Positions 36,728-44,478 of a DNA stretch of 45,422 bases are shown here, one piece after another. Below the pieces are notes generated by a model. That model did not search any database. It was given only the letters and a program-made list of their open reading frames with translations, and was not told the origin of the DNA. A program made the position numbers and the translations under genes. Source of the stretch: Mariniphaga sp. (GTDB lineage Bacteria; Bacteroidota; Bacteroidia; Bacteroidales; Prolixibacteraceae); contig JANXZJ010000125.1 of NCBI GenBank assembly GCA_025355585.1, positions 1 to 45,422 on the forward strand. The letters are read 5' to 3'. Within the stretch, counting starts at the first letter, position 1, and every line of letters starts with the position of its first letter.

Positions 36728-36935
36728 TCCTTACAGCTTTTACTTCATCAGAAATCTCATCCATTGTCATTTCGGAAAGTTTATATTTTTCTGCCAGTTG
36801 AATACATCTGTTCAGTGATTGTTTAGTAATCTCCTTATTAACTAACTCAACAAGTTCAGAAAATGACAAACTATACTTATTTATTCCAAATTGGTTATAC
36901 TCCGAATCTGAAATCGATATACTTAGTGTCTTCAT
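36708..36935 (-). CDS. Antitoxin of the PIN toxin pair
   Basis: 75 residues. A beta-strand start (MKTLSISISDSEYNQFGINKYSLSFSELVELV) suits a ribbon- or Phd-like DNA-binding antitoxin, and a helical acidic tail (KYKLSEMTMDEISDEVKAVR) would wrap the toxin. Its stop codon lies inside the first codons of the PIN gene, as in coupled toxin-antitoxin operons. The gene starts 20 bp after the stop of another antitoxin-like gene, so two modules are stacked. Family not named with certainty; function is inferred from position and layout. Confidence 0.7.
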   Translation of the reverse strand: MKTLSISISDSEYNQFGINKYSLSFSELVELVNKEITKQSLNRCIQLAEKYKLSEMTMDEISDEVKAVRNTKSNH

Positions 36936-36955
36936 AATTCATATTTTAAACAAAT

Positions 36956-37180
36956 TTAATCAATATTGGTATCAACAACAATCCTCATTGATTCTTTTCT
37001 TTTGTTCCAACGCCCTTTTTTTACCTGATTTACCAGCGCATCAACATCTTCTTGTTTCGCCTTAGAGTTTCGGGTGAGCTCTTTGTATTGAAACCAATCA
37101 GTCATATCCTGAAAATCGTCAATATTTATATCTGCAGGCAGCCTGATAATAATTTCATCTTTTGTTCTTTCTATAATCAT
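36956..37180 (-). CDS. Second antitoxin, fused to the first nine codons of a lost PIN toxin
   Basis: 74 residues. The body (IIERTKDEIIIRLPADINIDDFQDMTDWFQYKEL, then NSKAKQEDVDALVNQVKKGRW) resembles a widespread Bacteroidota antitoxin found before PIN toxins. The last residues are SMRIVVDTNID: MRIVVDTNI is exactly how a PIN toxin begins, with the catalytic Asp, and is then cut by a stop. So the original toxin gene was truncated after about nine codons and the antitoxin frame now reads through it. The next antitoxin-toxin pair begins 20 bp later, suggesting replacement of one toxin by another module. A perfect -7 box precedes the ATG. Confidence 0.75.
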   Translation of the reverse strand: MIIERTKDEIIIRLPADINIDDFQDMTDWFQYKELTRNSKAKQEDVDALVNQVKKGRWNKRKESMRIVVDTNID

Positions 37181-37194
37181 GGCCTTACTTTTTA

Positions 37195-37202
37195 CAAATA
37201 TA
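37195..37202 (-). promoter_or_regulatory. -7 box of the stacked toxin-antitoxin region
   Basis: TATATTTG on the minus strand, a perfect TAnnTTTG match 14 bp before the antitoxin ATG. A TTTG lies 15 bp further upstream, slightly closer than usual for -33. Confidence 0.5.
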
Positions 37203-37290
37203 GAAATAACTTTAAGTCAAAGAATCTTCCTTATAGCAGCTTTTCACATCACTCACCACTCAAAAAATTGATTTTAAAAAGAATAGGGGC

Positions 37291-37323
37291 AAACCCGTCA
37301 GGTTTTGGTAACCAGACGGGTTT
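37291..37323 (-). terminator. Hairpin after the efflux operon
   Basis: Perfect 9-bp stem AAACCCGTC / GACGGGTTT with a 15-base loop that can pair further (GGTT/AACC). It lies 13 bp after the czcB stop. The T tract is short, so it may be a weak terminator or a 3-prime stabiliser. Confidence 0.65.
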
Positions 37324-37336
37324 GGTAACTCTAATA

Positions 37337-38527
37337 TCAACAACTCATCTCACCCGCATTTTTCTTTGCGGAAAGCAGGTTGTAGGCTCCTTTAATCACA
37401 ACTTTTGCAGTTTGGATGTTGAAACCTTCGGGCAATATCACCTCAATAAAGCCGCCGTCGGTAACTCCTTTGTGAATTTCGATCATGCGGTATTCTGTAA
37501 ATGGCTTGCCGGCCTCTTCTTTGTCTTTATCAAAAATAAAGATGTAATCCTTGTCGTCGAAACTGACAACCGCATCCGCTGGCAAAGCGGCCACCTTGTT
37601 GCCGTTTGCCTCAATGACTGCATTTACATACATTCCCGGCAGTACGTTTTTGCAAACACCCGCAACACTTGCATATACTTTATAGGTCTTATCGGCACTG
37701 ATGGATTTGCCCGTCTGGTAAATGACCGCTTCGTGCTGTTCGGTTTCGTTGTTGATAAAGAAATGAATCTTCAGCCCTTCGGCAACTTTATCTGCATCTT
37801 TTTCAAAAAGAGTAAGTTCCAGGAAAAGCTTGTCACTGTTGACAATCTCGAACATCACATCAGCGGGAGCCACAAATTTTCCAATATTGATATTTACAGC
37901 TTTTACAAAACCAGAAATAGGAGAAACAACTGCAACCGAACTGCTGATATTATCGGCCTGAAGGGTTGAAGGATTGATCCCGATTAATGCCAGTTTCTGT
38001 TCCAACGCTTTCACCTGCGCCTTGAGGTTTTTGTAATCGGATGTTACCTGTTGCACGTTCTGTTCCGAATAGACATCGTTTTTATAAAGTTCGGAATGAC
38101 GTTTAAAGTCAGCCTCTGCAAAGTCAAACTTGTTTTTAGCTTCAAGGTAATTCTGCTGAATATCCACAAATTCCTGGTTTTCGAGAATAGCGAGGGTCTG
38201 CCCTTTCCGGACAACATTTCCCGGCATCAGCGATGTGCTTTTTACAAAACCACCCATCGGCATACACACCGTCGCCATGTTTTGAGGCGCCACGGAAACA
38301 ATGCCGTTCACTTTCAATTTGCCACTCAGTGACTGCATTTCAATCGCACCGGTTTCGATTTTGGCCAGTTTGATCTGGTCGGACCTTAACTCTACAATAT
38401 CTTCGGGAAGTACTTCCACCGGTTTGGTTTCAGCAGCACCCTTCGTTCCTCCGCTGCATGAAACGAAAGCAATAAAGAAGACTGAAATCAGCACTGTTGC
38501 TATAAATTTATTTTGTGTCATTGTCAT
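37337..38527 (-). CDS. czcB: CzcB/CusB-type periplasmic adaptor of metal efflux
   Basis: 396 residues with a lipoprotein signal (IAFVSCSGG). It is an HlyD-family membrane-fusion protein: barrel strands MATVCMPMGGFVKSTSLMPGNVVRKGQTLAILEN, a coiled-coil hairpin (NYLEAKNKFDFAEADFKRHSELY... to ALEQKLALIG, about 130-195), lipoyl return VVSPISGFVKAVNINIGKFVAPAD, and a beta-barrel/membrane-proximal end. It links the inner-membrane pump to the outer-membrane factor. The His- or Met-rich metal-binding N terminus of some CzcB/CusB proteins is absent. It starts 6 bp after the pump gene, in one operon. Confidence 0.92.
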   Translation of the reverse strand: MTMTQNKFIATVLISVFFIAFVSCSGGTKGAAETKPVEVLPEDIVELRSDQIKLAKIETGAIEMQSLSGKLKVNGIVSVAPQNMATVCMPMGGFVKSTSLMPGNVVRKGQTLAILENQEFVDIQQNYLEAKNKFDFAEADFKRHSELYKNDVYSEQNVQQVTSDYKNLKAQVKALEQKLALIGINPSTLQADNISSSVAVVSPISGFVKAVNINIGKFVAPADVMFEIVNSDKLFLELTLFEKDADKVAEGLKIHFFINNETEQHEAVIYQTGKSISADKTYKVYASVAGVCKNVLPGMYVNAVIEANGNKVAALPADAVVSFDDKDYIFIFDKDKEEAGKPFTEYRMIEIHKGVTDGGFIEVILPEGFNIQTAKVVIKGAYNLLSAKKNAGEMSC

Positions 38528-38533
38528 CGGAAT

Positions 38534-41500
38534 TTAAAATATTTTACCTGTGATAAAGTCAATTGAAATAATGGTTTGATTGTAATTGTTCAACGCATCG
38601 AGGTAGTTTTGCTTAATCCCCAACGCACGGCTGAGGTTCAGGATATAATCGAGGTAATCCATGGCTCCTGCCTTGTAACTTCGCGTAGCCTGATCGATAA
38701 TCAGGTTGGCTTCCGGAACGGCCTGCTTTTCGTAATAATCAATGCTGTTACTGAATTTTGAGTATTCGCCCAGTAAAGAATTGTAACTGCCGGAAAGCGA
38801 TTTCGAATAATAATCGGCATTGGTTTGCGAAACCAGTTCCTTTAATTTGGCAACCTTTGTTCTGGAGGAATAAGGTGCAAACCACAATGGAATCGCGATC
38901 CCGGCCTGAATACCTGTGAACCGGTCGCCAGATCCGAACGTCCGCGCCATGCCGTTTATATCCTGAATTCCCTGCATCGTCTGACTGAAATACCCCACAC
39001 TAAAATCGGGCATCATCCGGCTTTGTTCCAGCTTCTTTTCGAACCGTGCTATTTCAACTTGCTGGTGTGCAAAACTCACCGAAGGGTTTCTGGTCAGAAT
39101 TGAACTGTCGGCCATTTGTGAAAAATCGATCCGGCGCAGGATTGTATCTTCAGAAGCGACCGGCGAATTGGTATTGAGAAGCGTTTGCAGCTTATGGTTA
39201 TAAATGGCCAGATCAGCCGTCACCTGTTGCAGCTGGTTCTTCACCTCAAGACTTTGAGAACGCGCGTTGATCATTTCGAGCCGGTTTGTTTCGCCTACTT
39301 TGGCCCTCATTTCTGCAGCACTGCGAAAACCCGAATATAAACTATCCTGGTAAGTAAACAGTTTCTGTTTCGAATGAAGATACGCCAATTGCCAGTAGAC
39401 CTGTTTGACCTGCGTGGCAATTTCGAGCTGTGAAGCTTTCAGTTGCCATTCGCTGCTCTTCACATTCGCACTGGCCAGTTTATTCTGGTTAATGTAAACC
39501 GTTGGGAAAGCAAACGACTGCGACACGGTGAAACTATTGTCGTTGGTATAGGAATTGAATTGCCCGTACTGACCTTCAATACTGGTCTTTGGGAGGTCCC
39601 ACGAAGCGCCTTTTAATTTTTTCTGAACATCCACTGAATAGGCCGAAGATCGCACCGCAAGGTTACTGTCGAGCGCCATTTGAACGGCCTGATGCAGGTT
39701 GATTTTTTTTGATGGTTGCGCCGTCACTGTTGTGAAAAATGACGAACCGAAAATCAGCACCAGGATTACAGTCAATGTTTTCATCGGTTTGCGTTTAAAA
39801 TAATTTCCAAATTTACCGGAAGAAAAGAGGATATAAAAGACCGGAAGAATAATCAATGTCAGAAATGTTGCCGTTATCAATCCACCGATAACGACGGTTG
39901 CAAGTGGTTTCTGAACCTCCGCTCCCGCAGAGTTCGACAATGCCATCGGAAGGAAACCCAGCGAAGCAACGGCTGCTGTCATGATCACAGGCCGTAAACG
40001 CGTATGCAATCCTTTCAGAACGCGTTCGGTTATATCGGTGACCCCTTCCTTTTCGAGCCGGTTAAACTCGGCTATCAGCACAATGCCATTCAGAACGGCT
40101 ACACCAAACAGCGCTATGAAACCTACACCCGCTGATATTGAGAAGTTCATTCCACGCAGCCACAGTGCAAAGACGCCGCCAATGGCCGACATGGGCACTG
40201 CTGTAAAGATCAGAAAGGTTTGCGATACCGAATGGAAGGTGAAGAACAACAAAACAAAAATCAGCAGCAGTGCAACCGGAACAGCAATGGACAACCGCGC
40301 TTTGGCCGCTTCGAGGTTCTGAAACTGACCGCCGTACGACACATAATAGCCTGTGGGGAGTTTTACCTGGTCGTCGATCTGCTTTGTTACTTCGGCAATC
40401 ACACTCTGGACATCGCGGTTACGGACATTAAATCCGATTGTGATTCTCCGTCGCGTGTTTTCGCGCGAAACCTGTGCAGGACCCGATTTAATCTCGATAT
40501 CGGCCACCTGTTCAAACGGTATTTGTCCGCCGTTGGGAAGGGCAACCGACAGGTTTTTCACATCATCGAGACTTTGACGGTAATCTTTGTCGAGGCGTAC
40601 CACGAGTCCGAAACGCTTTTCCTCGTCGAACACCACCCCTGCCTGACTTCCGGCAAAAGCAGCACGCAGCACGCGGTTTACATCATCAACCGAGAGACCA
40701 TATTGTGCCAGCCGGTCGCGGTTGTATTCAACCTGCACCTGTGCCAGCCCGGTCACTTTCTCCACGTTAATATCGGCTACACCAACGATGCCTTTAATGA
40801 TTTTCTCAACATCCACGGCCTTTTCAGCGAGCGTGTTCAGGTCATCACCAAATATTTTAACCGCGACATCCTGCTTCGAACCCGACATAAATTCGTTAAA
40901 GCGCATTTGTATGGGCTGCTGAAATTCGAATTTAACCCCCGCCAGTACAACCAGCTTCTCCTGCATTTTAAGCACGAGTTCTTCACGCGTTGTTGCGCTT
41001 GTCCATTCGCTTTTATCTTTCAGCGTAATGATATAATCGCCCGTTTCCATTGGTGTAGGATCGGTTGGAATTTCGCCTGCCCCAATTTTACAAACGGCAT
41101 GTTTTACTTCCGGGAAGTTTTCGAGCAAGATCTTGTTGGCCATCACGACCTTTTCGATCGTATTCGTGAGCGAACCGCCCTGCAGGGTCATGACACCTGC
41201 TGCCAGGTCACCTTCTTCGAGCTGTGGAATAAATTCACCGCCCAAACGGGTAAAGAGGAACAAACTGAACACAAACAACAGAATAGCGGAGGCACAAACC
41301 AGCAACTTGCGCCGGAGTGCAAAAGCGATCATCGGACTAAACCCTTTGTGGAACCGGTCCATCAAACGGTCAGAAAAATTGCGTTTGTGTTCCGTCTTTT
41401 TACTCAGGAACAATGCCGAAGCCATTGGCACATACGTCAGCGAAAGAATGGCAGCTCCCACGAGCGCAAAAACCACCACCTGCGCCATCGGGCGGAACAT

Positions 41501-42925
41501 TTTCCCTTCGATGCCAACCAGCGCCATAATAGGCAGGTAAACGATCAGGATAATAATTTGTCCGAAAGTAGCAGAGCTCATCATCCTTTTGGCCGAATCA
41601 AATACATTTTCGTCCATCTGTTCCTGCGAAAGCCGCTTTATATCGGGGTGATGTTGCTGACTTGTTGATATTCGGTGAACCACCGTCTCGACAATAATCA
41701 CGGCACCATCCACAATCAGTCCGAAATCAATGGCCCCAAGGCTCATCAGGTTACCCGATACCCCAAAGATATTCATCATGGAGATCGCGAAAAGCATCGC
41801 CAAAGGGATCACCGAAGCCACCACAAGTCCTGCACGCAGATTTCCAAGCAATAAAACGAGAATAAAGACAACGATCAAAGCCCCTTCAATTAAGTTCTTC
41901 GAAACAGTCCCGATGGCACGGCCGACAAGGTCGGAACGGTTCAGGAACGATTCGATCTTCACCCCTTTGGGTAATGATTTCTGAATCGATTCGATGCGCG
42001 TTTTGACATTTTCGACCACTTGATGCGCGTTCGATCCTTTAAGCATCATCACCACGCCCCCGACCGCTTCGGTTGTATCGACAACAAATGCCCCGTAACG
42101 CGTTGAACTGCCAAGCTGAACAGTTGCGATGTCCCTGATCAGTACCGGAATGCCCGATGCATTCGACTTCACCACAATCTTTTCAATATCCTCCAGCGTT
42201 TTTACCCTTCCAATACCGCGGATAAAGTAGGCGGTTGGTTTCTTGTCGATATAAGCGCTCCCTGTATTTTCATTGTTTCGTTCGAGCGCCTGGAAAATAT
42301 CGTTCAGCGTGAGGTTCATTCCGCGGAGCCTTTCCGGATTCACGGCAATCTCGTATTGCTTAACGAACCCGCCATAACTGTTGACGTCGGCGACACCCGC
42401 CGTGCCAAGCATTTCGCGCCTGACCACCCAATCCTGGAGTGTCCGCAATTCCATGGGGGTATATTTATTCTCCAGTCCCTTATCGACGGCAAGGCGGTAC
42501 TGGTATATTTCGCCCAGACCCGAAGAGATCGGCGCCAGTTCTATCGAGGCAAGACCCGGAGGAATCGCATCTTCGGCCCCTTTGAGCCGTTCATTCAATT
42601 GCTGCCTGGCCCAGTAAAGGTCAACATCATCTTTAAATACAACCGTAATAACCGATAATCCCAGGCGGGAAATCGACCGTAGCTCAACAATATCAGGAAT
42701 ATTGGCAATGGCAACTTCGATGGGGGCCGTAATAAAGCTTTCGACCTCCTGCGTGGCCAGCGAAGGCGCCAACGAAATAATCTGCACCTGGTTGTTGGTT
42801 ATATCGGGAATCGCGTCGATGGGCAATTGAGTAAGGGAATAGGTTCCCCACCCGATCAGTGCGACGACAAACAGCCCGACAATGAATTTGTTTTTAATCG
42901 AAAAATGGATAATGCGTTCTATCAT
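38534..42925 (-). CDS. czcA: CzcA-type metal efflux RND pump fused to a TolC-like outer-membrane factor
   Basis: 1463 residues from the ATG at 42925; 41 residues upstream of it in the open frame are untypical and are rejected. Residues 1 to about 1040 are a full RND pump (MIERIIHFSIKNKFIVG, ... NALVGIEGKMFRPMA, ... LATVVIGGLITATFLTLIILPVFYILF). The fourth membrane helix reads AIDFGLIVDGAVIIVE, with the Asp/Asp/Glu set of the CzcA (zinc, cobalt, cadmium or nickel) subgroup rather than CusA. From Met1048 a signal-peptide-like stretch (MKTLTVILVLIFGSSFF, ending TAQ) leads into an outer-membrane-efflux domain (about 1070-1463) with paired helical repeats. Such pump-OMF fusions occur in Bacteroidota. 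Metal is inferred. Confidence 0.93.
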   Translation of the reverse strand: MIERIIHFSIKNKFIVGLFVVALIGWGTYSLTQLPIDAIPDITNNQVQIISLAPSLATQEVESFITAPIEVAIANIPDIVELRSISRLGLSVITVVFKDDVDLYWARQQLNERLKGAEDAIPPGLASIELAPISSGLGEIYQYRLAVDKGLENKYTPMELRTLQDWVVRREMLGTAGVADVNSYGGFVKQYEIAVNPERLRGMNLTLNDIFQALERNNENTGSAYIDKKPTAYFIRGIGRVKTLEDIEKIVVKSNASGIPVLIRDIATVQLGSSTRYGAFVVDTTEAVGGVVMMLKGSNAHQVVENVKTRIESIQKSLPKGVKIESFLNRSDLVGRAIGTVSKNLIEGALIVVFILVLLLGNLRAGLVVASVIPLAMLFAISMMNIFGVSGNLMSLGAIDFGLIVDGAVIIVETVVHRISTSQQHHPDIKRLSQEQMDENVFDSAKRMMSSATFGQIIILIVYLPIMALVGIEGKMFRPMAQVVVFALVGAAILSLTYVPMASALFLSKKTEHKRNFSDRLMDRFHKGFSPMIAFALRRKLLVCASAILLFVFSLFLFTRLGGEFIPQLEEGDLAAGVMTLQGGSLTNTIEKVVMANKILLENFPEVKHAVCKIGAGEIPTDPTPMETGDYIITLKDKSEWTSATTREELVLKMQEKLVVLAGVKFEFQQPIQMRFNEFMSGSKQDVAVKIFGDDLNTLAEKAVDVEKIIKGIVGVADINVEKVTGLAQVQVEYNRDRLAQYGLSVDDVNRVLRAAFAGSQAGVVFDEEKRFGLVVRLDKDYRQSLDDVKNLSVALPNGGQIPFEQVADIEIKSGPAQVSRENTRRRITIGFNVRNRDVQSVIAEVTKQIDDQVKLPTGYYVSYGGQFQNLEAAKARLSIAVPVALLLIFVLLFFTFHSVSQTFLIFTAVPMSAIGGVFALWLRGMNFSISAGVGFIALFGVAVLNGIVLIAEFNRLEKEGVTDITERVLKGLHTRLRPVIMTAAVASLGFLPMALSNSAGAEVQKPLATVVIGGLITATFLTLIILPVFYILFSSGKFGNYFKRKPMKTLTVILVLIFGSSFFTTVTAQPSKKINLHQAVQMALDSNLAVRSSAYSVDVQKKLKGASWDLPKTSIEGQYGQFNSYTNDNSFTVSQSFAFPTVYINQNKLASANVKSSEWQLKASQLEIATQVKQVYWQLAYLHSKQKLFTYQDSLYSGFRSAAEMRAKVGETNRLEMINARSQSLEVKNQLQQVTADLAIYNHKLQTLLNTNSPVASEDTILRRIDFSQMADSSILTRNPSVSFAHQQVEIARFEKKLEQSRMMPDFSVGYFSQTMQGIQDINGMARTFGSGDRFTGIQAGIAIPLWFAPYSSRTKVAKLKELVSQTNADYYSKSLSGSYNSLLGEYSKFSNSIDYYEKQAVPEANLIIDQATRSYKAGAMDYLDYILNLSRALGIKQNYLDALNNYNQTIISIDFITGKIF

Positions 42926-43034
42926 ATTGGAATTTGTAGATCGTTGTTTTTCAAAGCTTATGAAATGCAGGATGGTGAACGGAGAGAAATTGATTGTATA
43001 AACTGATTTAAATATTAATTCCGGAAATATAAAC

Positions 43035-43128
43035 TGCCACAAAGTCACGAAGTCTCAAAGTTTCACTAAGAATAGTTCACTAATAAATAGCACTTTGTGC
43101 AACTCAGTGCCTTAGTGACTTCGTGGCA
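43035..43128. repeat. Imperfect inverted repeat with 36-bp arms
   Basis: Arms 43035-43070 and 43093-43128 start TGCCAC.AAGTCAC.AAG on both strands, with about nine mismatches over 36 bp. Each arm is itself made of loosely repeated CAC(A/T)AAG words. It sits between the small His/Cys-rich gene and czcA, followed on the plus strand by eight Ts. It resembles interspersed repeats seen in intergenic regions of Bacteroidota. It may affect read-through into czcA. Confidence 0.7.
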
Positions 43129-43219
43129 TTTTTTTTGATTTTACGGAGATTAAATCGATTCAATTTTTGTCCTTTCACCAACCATTATAAATCCAGATTT
43201 TCTGACAGAAAATGATGGA

Positions 43220-43612
43220 TTAAACGCGTGAAGGCGGCCCCCGGAAGGGAGCTAAACGGAGAAAATCGGTTTCTATGATTGGATTTTGGGAATCCTTTAT
43301 TTTAATAACCGACAAGGCTGATTTGGAAATAACGGAATCAAAGAAACGCATTGTGAAAAGATCACACGTCGGGAAGTCATTGTAAACAACAATGGTCGTT
43401 GAAGCCTTCTCGAAAGTCAGGTCATTTAATGCATGACAGTGAATGGGAAAAGCCGGAGCACGATGTTCGGTGTTAGTGGCGTGACATTCATTTTCCTCGT
43501 TGAAAACAGAGCACTCGGAATGGTGATCGTGCGGGATCATCAGGTGAGCAATAATAACGAGACCTGCTAACCATAAAGAGAAAACAGCAATATTTTTTAA
43601 AACTTTGCCCAC
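43220..43612 (-). CDS. Small His/Cys-rich membrane-anchored protein of the efflux operon
   Basis: 130 residues with a GTG start. One N-terminal hydrophobic segment (IAVFSLWLAGLVIIAHLMI) is followed by a metal-ligand-rich loop, PHDHHSECSVFNEENECHATNTEHRAPAFPIHCHAL, containing many His and four Cys. The C-terminal half (TTIVVYNDFPTCDLFTMRFFDS) is not recognised and ends in a basic, Pro-rich tail. Proteins of this kind are common upstream of CzcA-type pumps in Bacteroidota; a role as a metal sensor or periplasmic metal carrier is inferred from composition and position only. It probably leads the operon, 294 bp before the pump gene. Confidence 0.7.
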   Translation of the reverse strand: MGKVLKNIAVFSLWLAGLVIIAHLMIPHDHHSECSVFNEENECHATNTEHRAPAFPIHCHALNDLTFEKASTTIVVYNDFPTCDLFTMRFFDSVISKSALSVIKIKDSQNPIIETDFLRLAPFRGPPSRV

Positions 43613-43642
43613 GCTGTTGTGTCATTTTCAAATTGGAAGACG

Positions 43643-43650
43643 CAAATGTA
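43643..43650 (-). promoter_or_regulatory. -7 box of the metal-efflux operon
   Basis: TACATTTG on the minus strand, a perfect TAnnTTTG match 30 bp before the GTG start. No adjacent metalloregulator gene was found in the window. Confidence 0.45.
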
Positions 43651-43666
43651 GATATAATATTTTATT

Positions 43667-43695
43667 CTGCCTAAAACCTTTAAGGTTTTAGGCAG
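43667..43695. repeat. Near-perfect 29-bp palindrome
   Basis: CTGCCTAAAACCTT and its complement AAGGTTTTAGGCAG are separated by one base (T43681). It is a typical intergenic palindrome of this phylum; it could also stop transcription on either strand. Confidence 0.85.
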
Positions 43696-43945
43696 ATTGA
43701 AGATTATTAAAACACATTGAAAAAAGAAGGTGAATAAGGTTATTGGTGTGAGGTTTGGCGCTGGGATATTAAGGTCAGGGAATGTAAATAAGGTTTTATA
43801 AAATAGTTGTCAGGTGTTTGTTTATTCATAAAATGCATTTCCCCCAAACAATATTATATGATACATACCGGGCAATGTAGTTAAGGATTGGAACGCGGAT
43901 GCAAACAACGCAGATTTTCGCCAATTTTGTTGAATCATCCATCCG

Positions 43946-44004
43946 GTAGAGACGTGATTAATCGGACCATTCATCCGCAGAGACGCGATTAATCACGTCT
44001 CTAC
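43946..44004. repeat. Inverted repeat of the GTAGAGACG type
   Basis: GTAGAGACGTGATTAAT (43946-43962) is the exact reverse complement of 43988-44004; an inner palindrome AGAGACGCGATTAATCACGTCTCT style element lies at 43979-44002. Related repeats are scattered in many Bacteroidota genomes. Confidence 0.85.
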
Positions 44005-44089
44005 AAACAATACCGCGTGTTTGCAAATAAATTCGCATCCTGGTTGCCCGATTTGCCTGCCTCTTTGCCGGGTATATGCACTGTTCTGC

Positions 44090-44314
44090 TCACTTCATCT
44101 GCCGCCCTGTCATGTCGACCTGCCGCTCTGTCATGTTGACCTGCTGCTCTGTCAGGTTCAACTGCCGCTCTGTCAGGTTTGTGCGCTGTTCTATCAAATT
44201 AGTGCATTGTTCTGCGAGGTTTGCACGCTGTTCTGTTATGTTACCTCGCTGTTCTGTCAAGTTTGCATGCTGTTCTGCTAAGTTGCCGGGCGTTCTGCCT
44301 GCTTTGCCTTCCAT
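44090..44314 (-). CDS. Small heptad-repeat protein (NLTEQ repeats)
   Basis: 74 residues from the ATG at 44314 (a TTG at 44395 would give 101). After a basic N terminus (MEGKAGRTPG) come nine heptads: NLAEQHA, NLTEQRG, NITEQRA, NLAEQCT, NLIEQRT, NLTERQL, NLTEQQV, NMTERQV, DMTGRQM, then Lys and stop. Between units Leu is written CTG, CTC, TTG and TTA, Glu GAG and GAA, Asn AAC and AAT, Arg CGC, CGT and CGA, so selection acts on protein in this frame. The heptad period with a regular hydrophobic position suits a coiled coil. It lies downstream of, and on the same strand as, the unknown protein at 44479, past that gene's terminator. No known family. Confidence 0.6.
   Translation of the reverse strand: MEGKAGRTPGNLAEQHANLTEQRGNITEQRANLAEQCTNLIEQRTNLTERQLNLTEQQVNMTERQVDMTGRQMK
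44096..44284 (-). repeat. Tandem 21-bp repeat array, nine units
   Basis: Nine contiguous 21-bp units, more diverged than the array at 26667, with ACAGARCRGCR as the best-kept part on the minus strand. Units differ mainly at third codon positions of the heptad frame. No spacers. Confidence 0.93.
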
Positions 44315-44409
44315 TTGGGGAGTTGAGCGACTTCTTTTAGTGCAGCACTTTCCACGGTGGGTTCTTTGCGTTCCTATTTTATCGTTATGAGACAACCCTT
44401 AATACAAAC

Positions 44410-44454
44410 AAAAAAAACCGGAAACATCACTGTTGATCGGCGATATTTCCGGTT
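44410..44454 (-). terminator. Terminator of the unknown gene at 44479
   Basis: On the minus strand AACCGGAAA and TTTCCGGTT form a perfect 9-bp stem with a 21-base loop, followed by TTTTTTTT. It begins 24 bp after the stop. Confidence 0.9.
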
Positions 44455-44478
44455 ACCTGTACTTACCATGTGTTAATC

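Larger units (their letters stand above)
43613..44089. other. Gene-free stretch with interspersed repeats
   Basis: 477 bp without a credible gene. It holds the efflux promoter, a 29-bp palindrome (43667-43695) and a longer inverted repeat (43946-44004). The segment AACGCGGATGCAAACAACGC (near 43890-43909) is also a repeat-like motif of Bacteroidota intergenic DNA. Confidence 0.6.

Noticed and set aside
40220..41668. 482-codon plus-strand frame antisense to the metal pump
   Set aside because: It lies wholly inside the conserved RND coding region, has a Cys/His-rich composition typical of antisense frames, no family motif and no promoter.
43035..43128. Invertible promoter for phase variation
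   Set aside because: Arms are imperfect, the space between them is only about 22 bp, and no recombinase gene is near.
44076..44390. Plus-strand Cys-rich heptad frame (CSVRF-type) over the second array
   Set aside because: Synonymous codon changes are seen in the minus-strand NLTEQ frame, not in this one; it is the complement shadow.
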